From positions 134,258,200-134,322,199 of the forward strand of contig CM045770.1 in NCBI GenBank assembly GCA_025200525.1: 64,000 nt of DNA. The letters are read 5' to 3'. Of the stretch, positions 43,677-56,153 are shown one piece after another. The stretch's first letter is position 1. Each line of letters starts with the position of its first letter. Both the position numbers and the translations under genes were made by a program. Origin of the DNA: Camellia lanceoleosa (lineage: Eukaryota; Streptophyta; Magnoliopsida; Ericales; Theaceae). Below the pieces are notes generated by a model. That model did no database searches and was not told where the DNA came from. It was given only the letters and a program-made list of their open reading frames with translations.

Positions 43677-46600
43677 TGTAGACACCCCATTTTTGACCGC
43701 CCTCGAGACTTGGGCGTTACTAATGGTTTACTTGTTGGAGAAAGGTGTGCAGTGCACAGGTTCAGTTTCTTCGGCAAGAAGAGAGGCAAATCTCAACTTC
43801 ATACCCCATTGTGGACCAAAATTATTTTTGATGGTTTTTATACCTTAAAACCCTCTCTTTCAAAACATTTTTGAAATAAAATTCCCACGATGTTCCGACG
43901 CTCGCATTTCGGTAAATGTTGCGCTTTCGGTAAACCGAGCAAGGGAAAAGTGGAGATGAATGAAAGAGAGATGAAATCGTTGAAAAATCTTTCAAAACAC
44001 CTTACTTAGGGGTTTGAAGTTGAAGAAAAGAGGAGAAGAGGGGAGAAAACTAGTCTGGGAGTGGTTCAGCATGAATCCGGGTAGAAGAAAGTCGAGCGGC
44101 CCTCGCTGAGTCAGGCTTATTCAATTGCATACTTGGATTTAAGCTATGAGGCCACCATCGTTGGAAAGAAGACTTCCGGGGCTTCACTTTGTACTCAAGA
44201 ATCTCCCAAAGCCAAGTCCGGGTGGAGGAGATATGTTGGGTTGAAGCAGGGGATCATCCCGGTTGGATCGAGTCTGCGCGGCTTTACGAAAAAGGGCATA
44301 ACTTTTTGCACAGGAGGAATTTTAATGCAAGGTTTGCGCCATTGGAAAGCTAACTTCCGGGGCTTCAATTTGCATACCCACTGGCACTTTTTTGACCACG
44401 GGATCATCTATCGGCACTATAAAGTGCCGACCGGCCAGAAAAGAGTGCTGGTCGGCACAAAAGAGTGCCGACCGGCCAAAAGTGCCCAGAAATCAGTTTT
44501 TTTGACAGATATTTATCATCCAGCTGTTGTTTACTGCACCAGATATTTCCAAGTGAGATATTTCGACCAAAAGCTCCTTTTTGATATATATAGAGCCATA
44601 TATCTCACATTTTGAAGGTTAGAACAAAAAAGCAAGTCTTAGAGCTTCTCACTCTAAAAGACTCCTCTCTCTCTAGAAATTTCAGACCTAAATCTTTGCC
44701 TCTCTCTCTATATTCCACTCTCTTGCCCATTTTGTGCATAGAAGTGCTTGAAAGTGAAGAAATCCTTCTAGTTTGCAAAGGCATCCTTCATCAAAGTTGA
44801 TCACCATTGGCTTGAGGTCCCTTGGAACCTATTTTTGGGCTGATTGAAGGTTGTTTGGCTCAGAAAAGAAGCCATTTTGCTGCTGTGCTTCAAGGGTAAG
44901 ATCTCTCCCCCTTTAAGCTTGTTTTACACACTTGCTTAGCCATCTTTTCACACTACTTTGGGGCTGTTTTTGGGGTGTTGTTGAAATACAAAAACCACTG
45001 ATTTTCCTCCATTTTTCAGTCCTAAAAGTCTTGGCTTGTGCCTTGGTTGGCTAGGGGGTTGTCCTCTCTTTTGCTCCTTGGCTTATAAGGCCTTGTGAGC
45101 TAACTTTCAAGCCTTTCAAACAACATCTTTTGGGCCTTAAAACCACTGAATTCCAGAGGAATTTCAGAGGTGGAAAACTTGTTTTGAGGCTCAAAATAGG
45201 AGGGGGTTGTCCCCCCTCCTCTTCTCTTGTTTGCTTGTATTGATGGCCCTCCAAATGAGCATGTGTTTCTACTTCTTGGAGGCTTTGTTTAGGCTCATTT
45301 TTGTGATTTTCCAGACCTGCCATAAATCTGTTTTGGGCTGTCTTGGTCACCTCTTGCATGTTTATTATACTTGTAGTGTAAATCCCCTTTCCTAGTATTG
45401 TTAGGCTTGTGAAGTAGCATCTTTTTGTGGCTTGTTTTAGCTTAAGCCAAGCATGTTTTAGGCCCTATTTTGCCATGTTTCAGATCTGTTTTGGGGTGGA
45501 TAGGGCCCTTGTCGCTTATTTCTTGCACTTGTAGTGCAATCTTGCTTGCTAGCCTAACATGCTTCATGTTTTAGCCCATCTTCCTAACATGTGCTAGCTT
45601 AACTTTGGCCTACAATAGTTCATATTTTGCTATGATTAAGCTCTGTTTTGAGGTGTTAATGTAGCTTGTGCATTGCTTTGCATGGTTGTGGTTTAAATGC
45701 TTAGAATGGCCTAAAGGAGAGCATGTTTTGCAAGCTTGTTTTGGTGCATGACCAGCATGTTTTTAGCTCATATTTGACATATAGAAACTCTATTTTGGGC
45801 TGGATAAAACTCTCATGCATTGCATTACATAGTTGTAGTTCATGTGCTTCAAGAGCCCATTGTTTGGGCACATCATTTGAGCTTGTTTTGGTGCATGTTT
45901 CATGGTATTTCCAGCAGGGTTAGGGCATGTAGAAACACTGTTTTAAGGCTGCATATTTCTGTTTTGGGTTGATTTTGTTGTTTAAGGCTTGCCTCATGTG
46001 GTTATGGTATAATGCTCTTGCATGCCTAGTTGATTAGTCCATTGGAGCATGAGTGCTTGAACCATTTGCATGTTGTAGTAAGGTCTTGCACACAATTTCA
46101 TAACATACTTCATGCCATTCATGCCACTTCCTTACATGTTTCATTTTCATTGCTTAGAAAGTAGCCTTGAGCCTCTTGTCGGTTTGAGCATGAAGTTGAG
46201 ACGTTCATGCTTAATGGCTTTAATCCTCTTGAGGGTTTCTACTAGCCAACGGCATGGGGTCTCCTTCATGCTCAAGACACTTGAGGCTTAGGCCCTCTTT
46301 CCTATTAGAGGACTCTCACTTGGACTTAATCAATTAAAGGATGAATTGGTAATGCTAAAATGAGTAAATAAAATTGACCAAGTAAAATGGCAAGATAAGC
46401 ATGACATGTGTTTGCATCGCATGTGTCAAGTGTTCGATCGGACGTAATATCGAACACAAGGCGGATTAGTCCATTTCATACTCAAAGTGATGAAATGAGC
46501 TAATCCCCTTTGTCTCCAAGACCTTTGATCCATACATGATAAGGTTTTGGTATCATTTTTGTGTTGCATGCATATTTACATTGAAATAGCAATCTTGGTT

Positions 46601-48169
46601 CCTTAGGCTATCATGCATCAAATGCATAATTGATAGCCCTAGAGCCAAGAGCCATGCCTCCTTGAGTCCCTAAATATGATAGGAGGTATTGGACATGCTG
46701 ACATATGCCCAAAAACCATGCCTTGCATTGCTGTCTGCTGCTGCTGTCAAAATCTGTCCTCTGCAGGAACTTTGTGCCGACCGGCAGTGTATAGTGCCGA
46801 CCGGCACTGTATTTGTGCCGATAAACACCACAAGCAGCCGATGGTCAAATGAAGCATCCGGTGATCTATCCCCTCAGCCGGTGGTGTTCAGCAGTATGCA
46901 AGGAAGGTGTTCTAGGACTTTGGGAATTTTTGGAAAGACAGAGCAGTAAAAACAGAGGCAGCAGTGCTAGGGTGTGGCTTTTCCGGGCAAGCAGGACCGA
47001 GCATGCATCATCCACGCCAAGATCCAGGAGGTGTGGCCCCACTTTTTATTCTGTATTTAGTTATTCAATAGTTAGAAATTCTGTAATAATTTATTTATTC
47101 ATTTATTCTTTGGACTGTATTATTATTCGGTCCCTTCGAGTGAGGGCAAAATTGTAAATAAGTGTGCGTGAGTGGGTGTATGTCTTCCAACCCCCACTTC
47201 TTTCTAACCCTTTTATTTACCTGCTTATGGTAGATTAGGGCATACTTATTTTAGCATACCTTATGCAATGCATGTGCGCATCCATGCATTTGTTTACATG
47301 CACCGGGCTCGGTACATCATACAAACTGCATCGCAATTTTCAAATTCCAAAATTGAATACGTGCTATGTGATAGCATTTCATATGCCATGCTTAGGATAG
47401 CCGAGCCTGTCTAACTGCATTCTTGCCTGTGTCGCATTAGCCACTTAACATGAACTAGGTCATGCATGTTTGCTAACCAGTTTCTTATTTTGGCGCGGAG
47501 TACGATGTAAGTATTTTACGCTTTAGCATACCACATGCGTGTGAATGTTTACCATGATAGTATGTCTACCATGTGGCTAAATGCTTATGTGATAAACTGT
47601 TTGAATGCCTGTGGGTGAAGGTTGGATTGCCTGAGTTGGAACAACTCGTTGAAATCCGTATTTTAGCCTACTTGCGAGTAGCAAAATCTAACACGTTTTT
47701 CGAGACAAAACGGATATGCAATGTTTATTTCCAAGTCAGGCGATCTAGTCTATACTTTTGTGTTGTGCGCATCACATAGTAACTCTAGGTTAATAACCGG
47801 AATAAGAACGCATAAAGTTTTCAAAAACGGATATCACGGTTAGTAGAGGCCGGTCTTGGAAGGCGAAAGGGTGCTCATAGCTGACCTTCCCCGATCGTAC
47901 CCAAGCTCCCGAGCCAAGACCACTTTGGTGATGACGGACATGTGGCCTTCGGCACCGAGTCAGGGTTTCCTAAATTTCCCAATTTAAAAAATATTTAGGT
48001 GGCGACTCTGTAATCTGGCAAAGCAGTCCATGTTTGGCACTAATTTTCAAAAATCAGTTTTTTCTCAAAACGATTTGCCAGAGTTGGACTCTTTGGTTCA
48101 GATTTAGAACCGACACAAAAAAATCGAGTCCTCGAACTGTAGCGCGAGGTCCCCCGCGGACGTGCTACA
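43677..48169 (+). mobile_element. Solo LTR D (Tat type)
   Basis: 4493 bp, TGTAGACACCCC to GACGTGCTACA, with matching CCCTT duplications and no internal element sequence. It contains a U3 array of GTGCCGACCGGCC units with CGG at 44412, 44432, 44453 and 44473, a TATATATAGAG TATA region near 44584, and a second array with CCG at 46777, 46797, 46818, 46838, 46858 and 46878. The segment 44150-44370 has two copies of a CTTCCGGGGCTTCA(A/C)TTT phrase. It is closest in U3 to LTRs F and C. Confidence 0.93.
46777..46882. promoter_or_regulatory. Second phased CCG array of solo LTR D, six units
   Basis: GTGCCGACCGGCA, then related CCGA or CCGG cores at 46777, 46797, 46818, 46838, 46858 and 46878, steps of 20-21 bp. 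Later units degenerate to CAGCCGATGG and CAGCCGGTGG, but the period is kept. Confidence 0.75.
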
Positions 48170-48397
48170 CCCTTACAGGTTGCAACTTGTGCATATTGTG
48201 ATGGCCTTACCCCATTTGGGCATACCGTTACTGCACCCAGTATCATGTGTCCATTTGGAAAGAAACGGGCTACTGTTGGGCGCATCGGAAGTGCTGCGTC
48301 TGTAATTAATGAACGATGTATGTATTTAAGAAGCTGCGGGCATAAACGACAATGATCGATAATTGGAGGAAGAGTAGAAACGCGAGTTAGGCCATAG
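48170..48397. other. Element E sequence right of solo LTR D
   Basis: Resumes the 160-bp repeat phrase (CCATTTGGGCATACCGTTAC at about 48216) and then becomes unique. No ORF is convincing until 48398. On the plus strand it may be intron or 5' coding sequence of the following antisense ORF. Confidence 0.5.
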
Positions 48398-49347
48398 ATG
48401 TCGCAGAGGCTATTCTTCAATAGTAAAAGAGAAGCAAGAAGTTTAGCTGAGTTGGATGCTGAAACGCATCGTACTGCAGGAAGCGAAGTGCAAAGAGTGG
48501 GGGATGTAACAACGGAGGGGAGGGAGAGACGTCGGTCTCCTAGGCATCGGAATCGGTCCCCCAGAAGAGGTGACTCAGTGAGGTCTCCCAGGGATGGGGT
48601 GCAGCAACGAGGGGAATCAAGGAGTCATACTGACGATCTGAGTGCTGCACGACGTGAGCCAAGTAGAGCTCCGCGCCCGTTAAGCTTTTCGGTTTTAGTT
48701 GGGAATAAATCGATGACTGAAGTAGATTCGATCGTCCGCTACCCAAATGTGGCGGTTGAGTTTGCTCAACAGATTTTTCTGCCCAAGGTCCAACAATCAA
48801 TATTTGGTCAGCCTGATTACGAAGTTTTTCAGGACGGCATCCATGGAGCGATGATGGGTCTGTACACTTCTTATGAAATCGACATGCATCTTCATGCCGC
48901 ACGGAGGGAGATAGAGTAGAAAGACAATCGCATTTGAAGCCTGGAACAACATGCAGAAAAAGTCGAGAAAGAATTAAAAAAGGCTAAAACCTCCGAAAAG
49001 CAGTCAGCCAGTCAAGTCAACCCGATTGTAGCGAAAGGGTAAATCAGCGACTTTTAGATCATGTCATTGCCGATCGAGATATGGCGAGCATGTTTGCAAG
49101 AGAAGCAAGAAGAACAAAGGCCTACAATGAAAGTTTTTTTGATGGCCAGAAAATTGGTATCGAGAAGACGAAAGAAAAGTTAGCTGAGGACATCTGCCGG
49201 TGCAAAAATCGTGGGTTTAAGCATGGGTGGACTAAGGCTCTGCAGGCGGCGGGTATTTACGCGACATCACCTCTATATCATAATTACAAGTTTCCCTTTG
49301 AGGCTTATGATACCGAGAAGACTGATGATAAAGAGGATGTCGAATAA
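48398..49347 (+). pseudogene. Antisense ORF remnant of element E (Arg/Ser-rich, coiled-coil)
   Basis: Plus-strand ORF 48398-48919, a TAG, then a charged helical stretch in broken frames, and a last open piece 49081-49347. The N-terminal part is rich in RRSPRHRNRSPRR-type sequence; the centre has SIFGQPDYEVFQDGIHG; the C-terminal half looks like a coiled coil (RSLEQ, EKVEKELKKAK) and ends in GWTKALQAAGI and an acidic tail. Its orientation is opposite to E's pol, and it sits between pol and the E 3' end, where Tat elements carry antisense extra ORFs. It may be the C-terminal part of a 'putative gypsy type transposon' (PF04195) protein, but I cannot confirm that. It is unrelated to the PMD and DUF7745-like genes. 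Confidence 0.55.
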
Positions 49348-49504
49348 ATTTATATATCGCACTGACAAGTTTGGAGGTGGTCATGTATTGAGGTTTTATT
49401 TAAGGAAGTAAACAATTTCTATATTGTTCGATTTAATGTTTATTTTTGCTTGTGGTAATCGTACCCTAATCCATACCATTTTCTATATTGTTAGTCATAC
49501 ATTT

Positions 49505-50140
49505 TGTTCGGTGTTGGCCAATCGTGACATTCACAAAGGGCGCTCCGAATTCGGAGGCTTATTCGGCCCAAACGTGTCATTCACGGACGGGGCTCCGAAT
49601 TCGGAGGCTTTTTGTGTTGGTCAATCGTGATATCCACAAAGGGCACTCTGAATTCGGAGGCTTATTCGGCCCAAACATGTCATTCACGGATGGGGCCCCG
49701 AATTCGGAGGCTTTTCGTGTTGGCCAATCGTGATATCCGCGAAGGGTGCTCCGAATTCAGAGGCTTATTCGGCCCAAACGTGTCATTTACGAATGGGGCT
49801 CCGAATTCAGAGACTTTTTGTGTTGGCAAATTGTGATATCCATGAAGGGCACTCCAAATTCGGAGGCTTATTTTTGCCCAAATGTGTCATTCACGGATAG
49901 GGCTCCAAATTTAGAGGCTTTTTGTGTTGGCCAATCGTGATATTCACGAAGGGCGCTCTGAATTCGTAGGCTTATTTGGCCCAAACGTGTCATTCACGGA
50001 TGGGGCTCCGAATTCGGAGGCTTTTTGTGTTGGCCAATCATGATATCCACGAAGGGCACTAAGAATTCGGAGGCTTATTCAGCCCAAACGTGTCATTCAC
50101 GGATGGGGCTTCGAATTCAGAGGCTTTTTGTGACCAAACC
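49505..50140. repeat. Tandem repeat of element E, about 105-bp unit, six copies
   Basis: Copies start near 49511, 49617, 49721, 49823, 49926 and 50031 with GTTGGCCAATCGTGATATCC. Each contains CGAATTCGGAGGCTT twice, once after GGGCGCTC and once after GGGGCTC, so it is a two-half unit. It lies between the antisense ORF and the end of E's pol. Confidence 0.9.
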
Positions 50141-50238
50141 ATTATTCACATGACATGAAAGAAAAGGCATTGCATTGGAAAAATGAAAGATGTACACAGC
50201 GAAAATTCAAAACAAGCTATCATGCCGTACAAGTTAGC

Positions 50239-51606
50239 TTAATGATAAAATTTGCACAAATGTGTGGAATTCCAGGGACGTGGCAAAACTTCTTCCAGCT
50301 ATGTCTTTGAGCCGATATGCCCCTGTTCTTGCGATTGAGTCAACCTGATAGGGGCCATCCCAGTTGGGACCTAACTTTCGGTCAGCTGGATTCCTAGTAG
50401 CGGGAAGTACTTTCTTGAGGACCAATTCTCTAGGTGTATAATGACGCGGCTGTACGTGTTGATTATAGGATTTAGCGAGCTGTTGCTGATACCGCACCAT
50501 GGAAACAAAGGCATGGTCTCGGCATTCTTCAATCAGAGTCAAGTCCAAGGCCAACATCATGTCATTACGGCCCATATCAAAAACCTTCAATTTCATAGTG
50601 GGTAGGCCGATCTCCAGGAGGATGATTGCCTGGGTTCCAAAGTATAAAGCGAATAGCGTTTCCCCAGTGGATCGCCTTGGAGTAGTGCAATGAGCCCACA
50701 ACACACTAGATAGCTCTTCAACCCATCTACCTTTAGCTTTCTCCAACCTTTTCTTAATGCCATCCAGAATGACTTTGTTGGAGGCCTCCGTTTGACCATT
50801 GCTTTGTGGATAAGCCGGCGAGGAAAAGTAGGGCTAAATATCATACGTGTTGCATAATTCTCGGTAGACGCCACAATCAAACTGTGTGCCGTTGTCTGAG
50901 ACAAGTGCTCTTGGTATGTCGAATCACGTTATGATGTTTTTCCATACGAAACGCTTAACATTGGCATCTCGAATATGTGTTAGTGCCTCTACTTGGACCC
51001 ATTTTGTGAAATAATCTGTCGCAACAATCAGGAATCGCTTGTTCCTTGGAGCCCGTGGCAGTGGTCTGACGATATCAAGTCCCCATTGAGCGAACAACCA
51101 AGGACTAGTGATAGAGTTTAACTCCTCAGCAGACAGATGAGTTAAAGGGGAAAACTTCTGGCATTGTTCACATTTCTTGACATAACATTCGGCATCTGTT
51201 CGCATGGTCGGCCAATAGTATCCCTATGTTACGGCTCAATGGGCCAAAGAACGTCCGGCGGAATGGGCACCATAGCTGCCTTCATGTATTTCAGCCAAGA
51301 GTTCCTCGACTTTATCCGAGTGTACACATTCTAAGTACGGCCTAGAGAGGGATTTTTTGTAGAGCTTCCCATGCGGATCCAAGTAGTATCGTAGGGCTTT
51401 GTTTTGCAATTTGTGTGCTTCTTTCTTATCCATCGGGAGTTGCTCTGAGGATAGGAATGCAGCGATAGGGTCCATCTAACTTGGACCTGGTTCAATGGTG
51501 TTGATCTGAACTGATTCAAAAGAGGCAATGCTCGTCGCAGGGACGAATCCTACTTCGATTGTTTATTTAATTTCTGAGTTGATGGCAAAGGCTAGGCAAG
51601 CCAGGG
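50239..51606 (-). pseudogene. pol: Element E pol: integrase
   Basis: Minus-strand integrase of a Tat-like element distinct from A. After the RNase H linker it has an H2C2 zinc finger (HEGSYGAH ... CEQCQKFSP), WGLDIV with the first catalytic Asp, SDNGTQF with the second, and QSNGQTEASNK with the Glu. The C-terminal part reads KLGPNWDGPYQV. Stops interrupt it at several codons, including a TGA after NIIT (CGA to TGA) and a TAG after NTYDI, and a frame shift near the end moves the stop to about 50239. It is inactive. The upstream RNase H piece is at 55978-56153 across solo LTR F. Confidence 0.88.
51602..51606. repeat. Target site duplication CAGGG of solo LTR F (partner 55978-55982)
   Basis: CAGGG precedes TGTAACAG at 51607 and follows TGTCTACA ending at 55977. 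Removing the LTR and one copy rejoins E's RNase H and linker in frame (THADAL then ACLAFAI). Confidence 0.95.
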
Positions 51607-54600
51607 TGTAACAGCGCCCGCGGGGCCTCTATGCTACAGTTTGGACTCCCTTTTTGTGTGTGTGTTGCGGTTCTAAATCTGAACCAAAGAGTCCAACTCT
51701 GGCAAATCGTTTTGAAGAAAAACAGATTTTGAAAAAGTAGTGCCAAACATGGACTGCTTTGCCAGATTACAGAGTCGCCACCTAAATATTTTAAAATGGG
51801 AAATTTAGGAAACCCTGACTCGGTCAAGGCCACGTCCGCCATCACCAAAGTGGTCTTGGCTCGGGAGCTTGGGTACGATCGGGGAAGGTCAGCTATGAGC
51901 ACCCCCTTTCGCCCGGTCCGAAGACCGGCCTCTACTAACCGTGATATCCGTTTTTGAAAACATTACATGCTCTTATTCCAATTATTAGCCTAGAATTACT
52001 ATGTTATGCACGCAGCAAACAAGTATAGACTAGATTGACTAATTTGGAAATAAACATTGCATATCCGTTTGTTTTGAAAACAGTTTGAAATTGCTACTCG
52101 CAAGTAGGCTAAAATGCGGATTTCAACGAGTTTTCCAACTCAAGCAATCCAACCTTCACCCACAGGCATGCAAACAGTTTATCTCATATAAGCACTTAGC
52201 CACATGGTAAGCATACTGTCATGTTAACATTCACACGCATGTGGTATGCTAAAGCATAAATACTTACATTGTACTCCGTGCCAAAACAATAAACTAGTTA
52301 GCAAACATGCATGTCCTAGTTCATGTTAGAGTGACTAATGCATCGCATACAATATGTGATTAGGATAGGCTCGGCTCAGCTAACCCTAAAAATGGCATGT
52401 GAAATGCACTTTATTCGATGCACGTATTCAATTTGGAATTGACAATACAATACAGTTTGTATGATGTACCGAGCCCGGTGCATGTTAACAAATGCATGGA
52501 TGCACGCATGCATAGCATAAGGTATGCTAAAATAGACGTGCCCTAATCTACCATCATAAGCAGGTAAATAAAAGGGAGAAAGAAGTGGGGGTTGGGAGAC
52601 ATACACCCACTCACACACACTTATTACAGATATGCCCTCGCTCGGAGGGACCGAATAAATATTACAGTCCGAAGAATAAATGAATAAATTATTACAAGAC
52701 CTCTAATCTAATTAAATTAAATGCAAAGAAGAGATGGCCTGACAATTGCCTCGGGATCTTGTGAATGATGTATGCTTCAGTCCGACTTGCCCGTAAATCG
52801 CACCATGCCCTTGTTGCCTCTGTTTCCTTTCACCGTCTCCGCTTCTCGAAAATTGCAAAAGTCCCGAACAGGCTCCACGAATCCTAAGGATCATCACCGT
52901 TGGATAGAATGTCCACCGGCCGTGTATAAAGTCCACCGGCTGGAAATGAAGCTATCGACAATAAATACATTGCCGGTCGGCACTCTATACTGCCGGTCGG
53001 CACAAAATTCCTGCAAAAGACAGTTTTGACAGCAACAGCAGACCAGCAGTGCAAGGCATAGAATTTCTAGGCAAATGTATGCATGGACACACTCCCTATC
53101 ATGTAGTGGACTCAAGGGAGCATGGCCCTCGACCCCTGGGCCATCAATCACTCATTTCAATGCATGATGGCCCGAAAGCCAAGTTAGCAACTTTGATATC
53201 AAATGGAATGCAAGCACAAAACAAATCAAAGGGCCCCAACCCCTATCATGATTGGTCAAGAGGCAAGGGATGCATGCTCAATGAAATGCAACCTAGGCAT
53301 GGCGGCTAAGTATGCAATATGAACATGCAAATGAGCAATGTATGCTAGGCTCGCAACCTAAACATGTAAACAAACATGGCATGCAACAACATGCAACGAT
53401 GGACTTAAACTAACATGGATAACTCGCAAGCATGCCAAAATCAGCGGCCATGAGATGAAAATGAAATGCCTCAAAATGCGTGCACACGGGCACACAATCC
53501 GAGGAAATGGCATACGCAATGCAATATGGACTTACACTAACATGAGAGAGCCTCAGCCACACTCGTATAAGAGGCCAATAGATGAAAATGAGATGCCTCA
53601 AAATGCGTGCACACGGGCACGCAAATCGAGGAAATGGCATACGCAATGCAATATGGACTTACACTAACATGAGAGAGCCTCAGCCACACTCGTATAAGAG
53701 GCCAATAGATGAAAATGAGATGCCTCGAAATGCGTGCACACGGGCACGCAAACCGAGGCAATGGCATACACGATGAAATGGCATGGAAATATGATATGCA
53801 AACATGCAAATGAATTTCAGCACTGAAATGTGGGGCAAAACAGTCCCGAAAGATGGCGAAATGACACCAAATGCGAGGAATGGTCCCGAAATGCGAATTT
53901 AGGCACCCGAAATGGCCTATAGCTATGCAATGCATGCACAATATGGACATGGAATGTAAAGACAGATGCTAGGAAGTCCCTAAACTAGCATTTTTCCAGT
54001 ACAAAGCATGGCCAAACAACAATCACAAGTATGGAAAAAATAGCATGCAAAAATGGGGGAAAAGAGGGGAACAATGAAGCTGATGGTATACGCAATGCTC
54101 AAACTGAAAAATACAGTTCTACAACATTGAAGAGGGACTGAAAATATGAACATTTACAGCTTATGAAAACCCCCAAAACAGTATGTAGATATGCTCAACA
54201 TAGCATGCAAAATATGAGCCAAAAGAGGGCTATAAAGAGAGGTACACCAAGCATTCACCAAAAAGCCTTGGACCCTTAACAGAAGATGACAAGAAGGCCA
54301 AAATGTGACTCTTTCCAGACCTGATCGTGGCCGAAAACAGAAGCAAAATAGGCCTAACAAAGCATGCAAAATGAGGGCCAAAGAGGGGTATAATGGCAAG
54401 TATAATATGGAGACCCCCAATGAAGTTGATCCCTTCTACAATGTTGTAGAGGGACATAAAATAATCCTACTCACTATTCATGACATGCTCCAAAACAGAT
54501 CTCACAGAGGCTAAGCAGATCATGCAAATTTACGGTAAATATGAGAGATTATGAAACAAGTGCATGATAGAGAGGCCAAATAGGGTTAAGCCCTTCTTCA

Positions 54601-55977
54601 ATGTTGAAGAGGGGATCAAAATAGGTCCACTCACAGTTTATATCAGGCTCAGAAATAGATCACACATGAGCTAGAAAAAGCATGCAAGATATTGACATAC
54701 AAAATGATATTGAAGCAAGTGCATCATAGAGGGCTCAAACAGGGTTGAGCCCTTACAAAAACATGTAGAATAGCTCAAAATAAGGCCCCTTTTAGTTGGG
54801 GCCGGAGTCTAAAACAGTGAGCAAGTAGGGTAGAGGAATGGTGCAAAAAAAGTGCCAAAAGAGGGTGATTGATACTTACCCTTGAAGATCACACTCTTGT
54901 TGCTTCTTGGCTCAAGTTTGCAACACCTTTTGCCTCTGAAAAACTGCTCCAAGCTGCTATGATGGAGTAGTGGTGGTGGTGCTATGGATTGGTGAAGAAA
55001 TGGCCGAGGATTTGAGAGGTTTGGAAGTTGGGAGTGTAGAGAGAGAGGGGTTTCTTAGAGTGAGAGGCTCCCAAAAACTTGCTTTTTTGTTCTAACCTCT
55101 CAATATGAGATATATGGCTCTATATATATCAAAACAAGAGCTCTTGGTCGAAATATCCCAATTGGAAATATCTTCCACAGTGTATTGATAAATATCTGTC
55201 AAAAATCTGAGTTCTGGGCACTTTTGGCCGGCCGGCAATCTTTTGTGCCGGTAGGCAGCCGGTAAGGTCAAAAAGTGCCAGTGGAAGTCCAGATTGAAGC
55301 CCCGGAAGTTAGCTTTCCAATGGCGCAAACCTTGCATTAAAATTCCTCTTGTAGAAAAAGTTATGCCAGTTTCCGTAAAGCCGCGCAGATTCGGTCCAAC
55401 CGGACTTCAACCAACCATATCTCCTCCCCCCGGATTTGGACTTAGGAGATTCTTGAGTGCAAAATGAAGCCCCGGAAGTAAGGTTTCCAATGGTGGTGGC
55501 CCCATATTTTAATTCCTCTTGTAGAAAGAGTTACGCCCGTTTCGGGGAAGCCGCGCAGACTTTTCTCCTTCCCGGATTCATGCTAAACCACTCCCAAACT
55601 AGTTTCCTCCCCTCTTCTCCTCTTTTCTTCAACTTCAAACCCCTAAGTAAGGTGTTTTGAAAGATTTTTCAAAGATTTCATCTGTCTTTCATTCATCTCC
55701 CCTTTTGTCCTTGCTCGGTTTACCGAAAAGCGCAACATTTACCGAAATGCGAGCGTCGGAACATCGTGGGAATTTTATTTCAAAAATGTTTTGAAAGAGA
55801 GGGTTTTAAGGTATAAAAACCATCAAAAATAATTTTGGTCCACAATGGGGTATGAAGTTGAGATTTGCCTCTCTCCTTGCCGAAGAAACTGAACCTGCGC
55901 CCTACACACCTTTCTCTAACAAGTAAACCATCAGTAACTCCCAAGTCTCGAGGGCGGTCAAAAATGGGGTGTCTACA
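51607..55977 (-). mobile_element. Solo LTR F (Tat type)
   Basis: 4371 bp on the minus strand from TGTAGACACCCC (55977) to GCGCTGTTACA (51607), with CAGGG duplications. It contains a U3 array near 55215-55285, GATATATATAGAG as TATA region near 55115-55135, a second array with CCG at 52897, 52916, 52936, about 52955, 52973 and 52993, and the common GGTGGCGACTC block near 51777. A 125-bp tandem repeat lies at 53407-53775. Confidence 0.93.
53407..53775. repeat. 125-bp tandem repeat inside solo LTR F, three copies
   Basis: GATGAAAATGA(A/G)ATGCCTC starts near 53454, 53580 and 53706, with the shared phrase CACACGGGCACGCAAA and CATGAGAGAGCCTCAGCC. It is homologous to the 150-bp repeat of LTR H (2890-3480) in inverse orientation. 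Confidence 0.88.
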
Positions 55978-56153
55978 CAGGGCATCTGCATGCGTGTTCT
56001 GATCCTGGGTTATTTGATTCAATTCATGATGATTGAATTTCGCAAGCAAAGAATTCACTGTTTTCGTGCAGGCTGCCATGCGGTCATTTTTGGCTACATA
56101 TTTCCCTTTCAACTGGTTGATGACTAGTTTCGAGTCACAGAAAACAAGCAATG
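55978..56153 (-). pseudogene. pol: Element E pol: C-terminal part of RNase H
   Basis: Minus-strand fragment reading LLVFCDSKLVINQLKGKY, then a helical segment and DQNTHADAL, the last acidic block of an archaeal-type RNase H. It joins in frame to the sequence at 51601 when solo LTR F is removed. It is cut at 56153/56154, where element G begins in the opposite orientation. Confidence 0.87.

Noticed and set aside
48398..48919. Gag of a plus-strand element
   Set aside because: No capsid core or CCHC knuckle, and no plus-strand protease or RT follows; the antisense-ORF reading fits E's layout better, though not conclusively.
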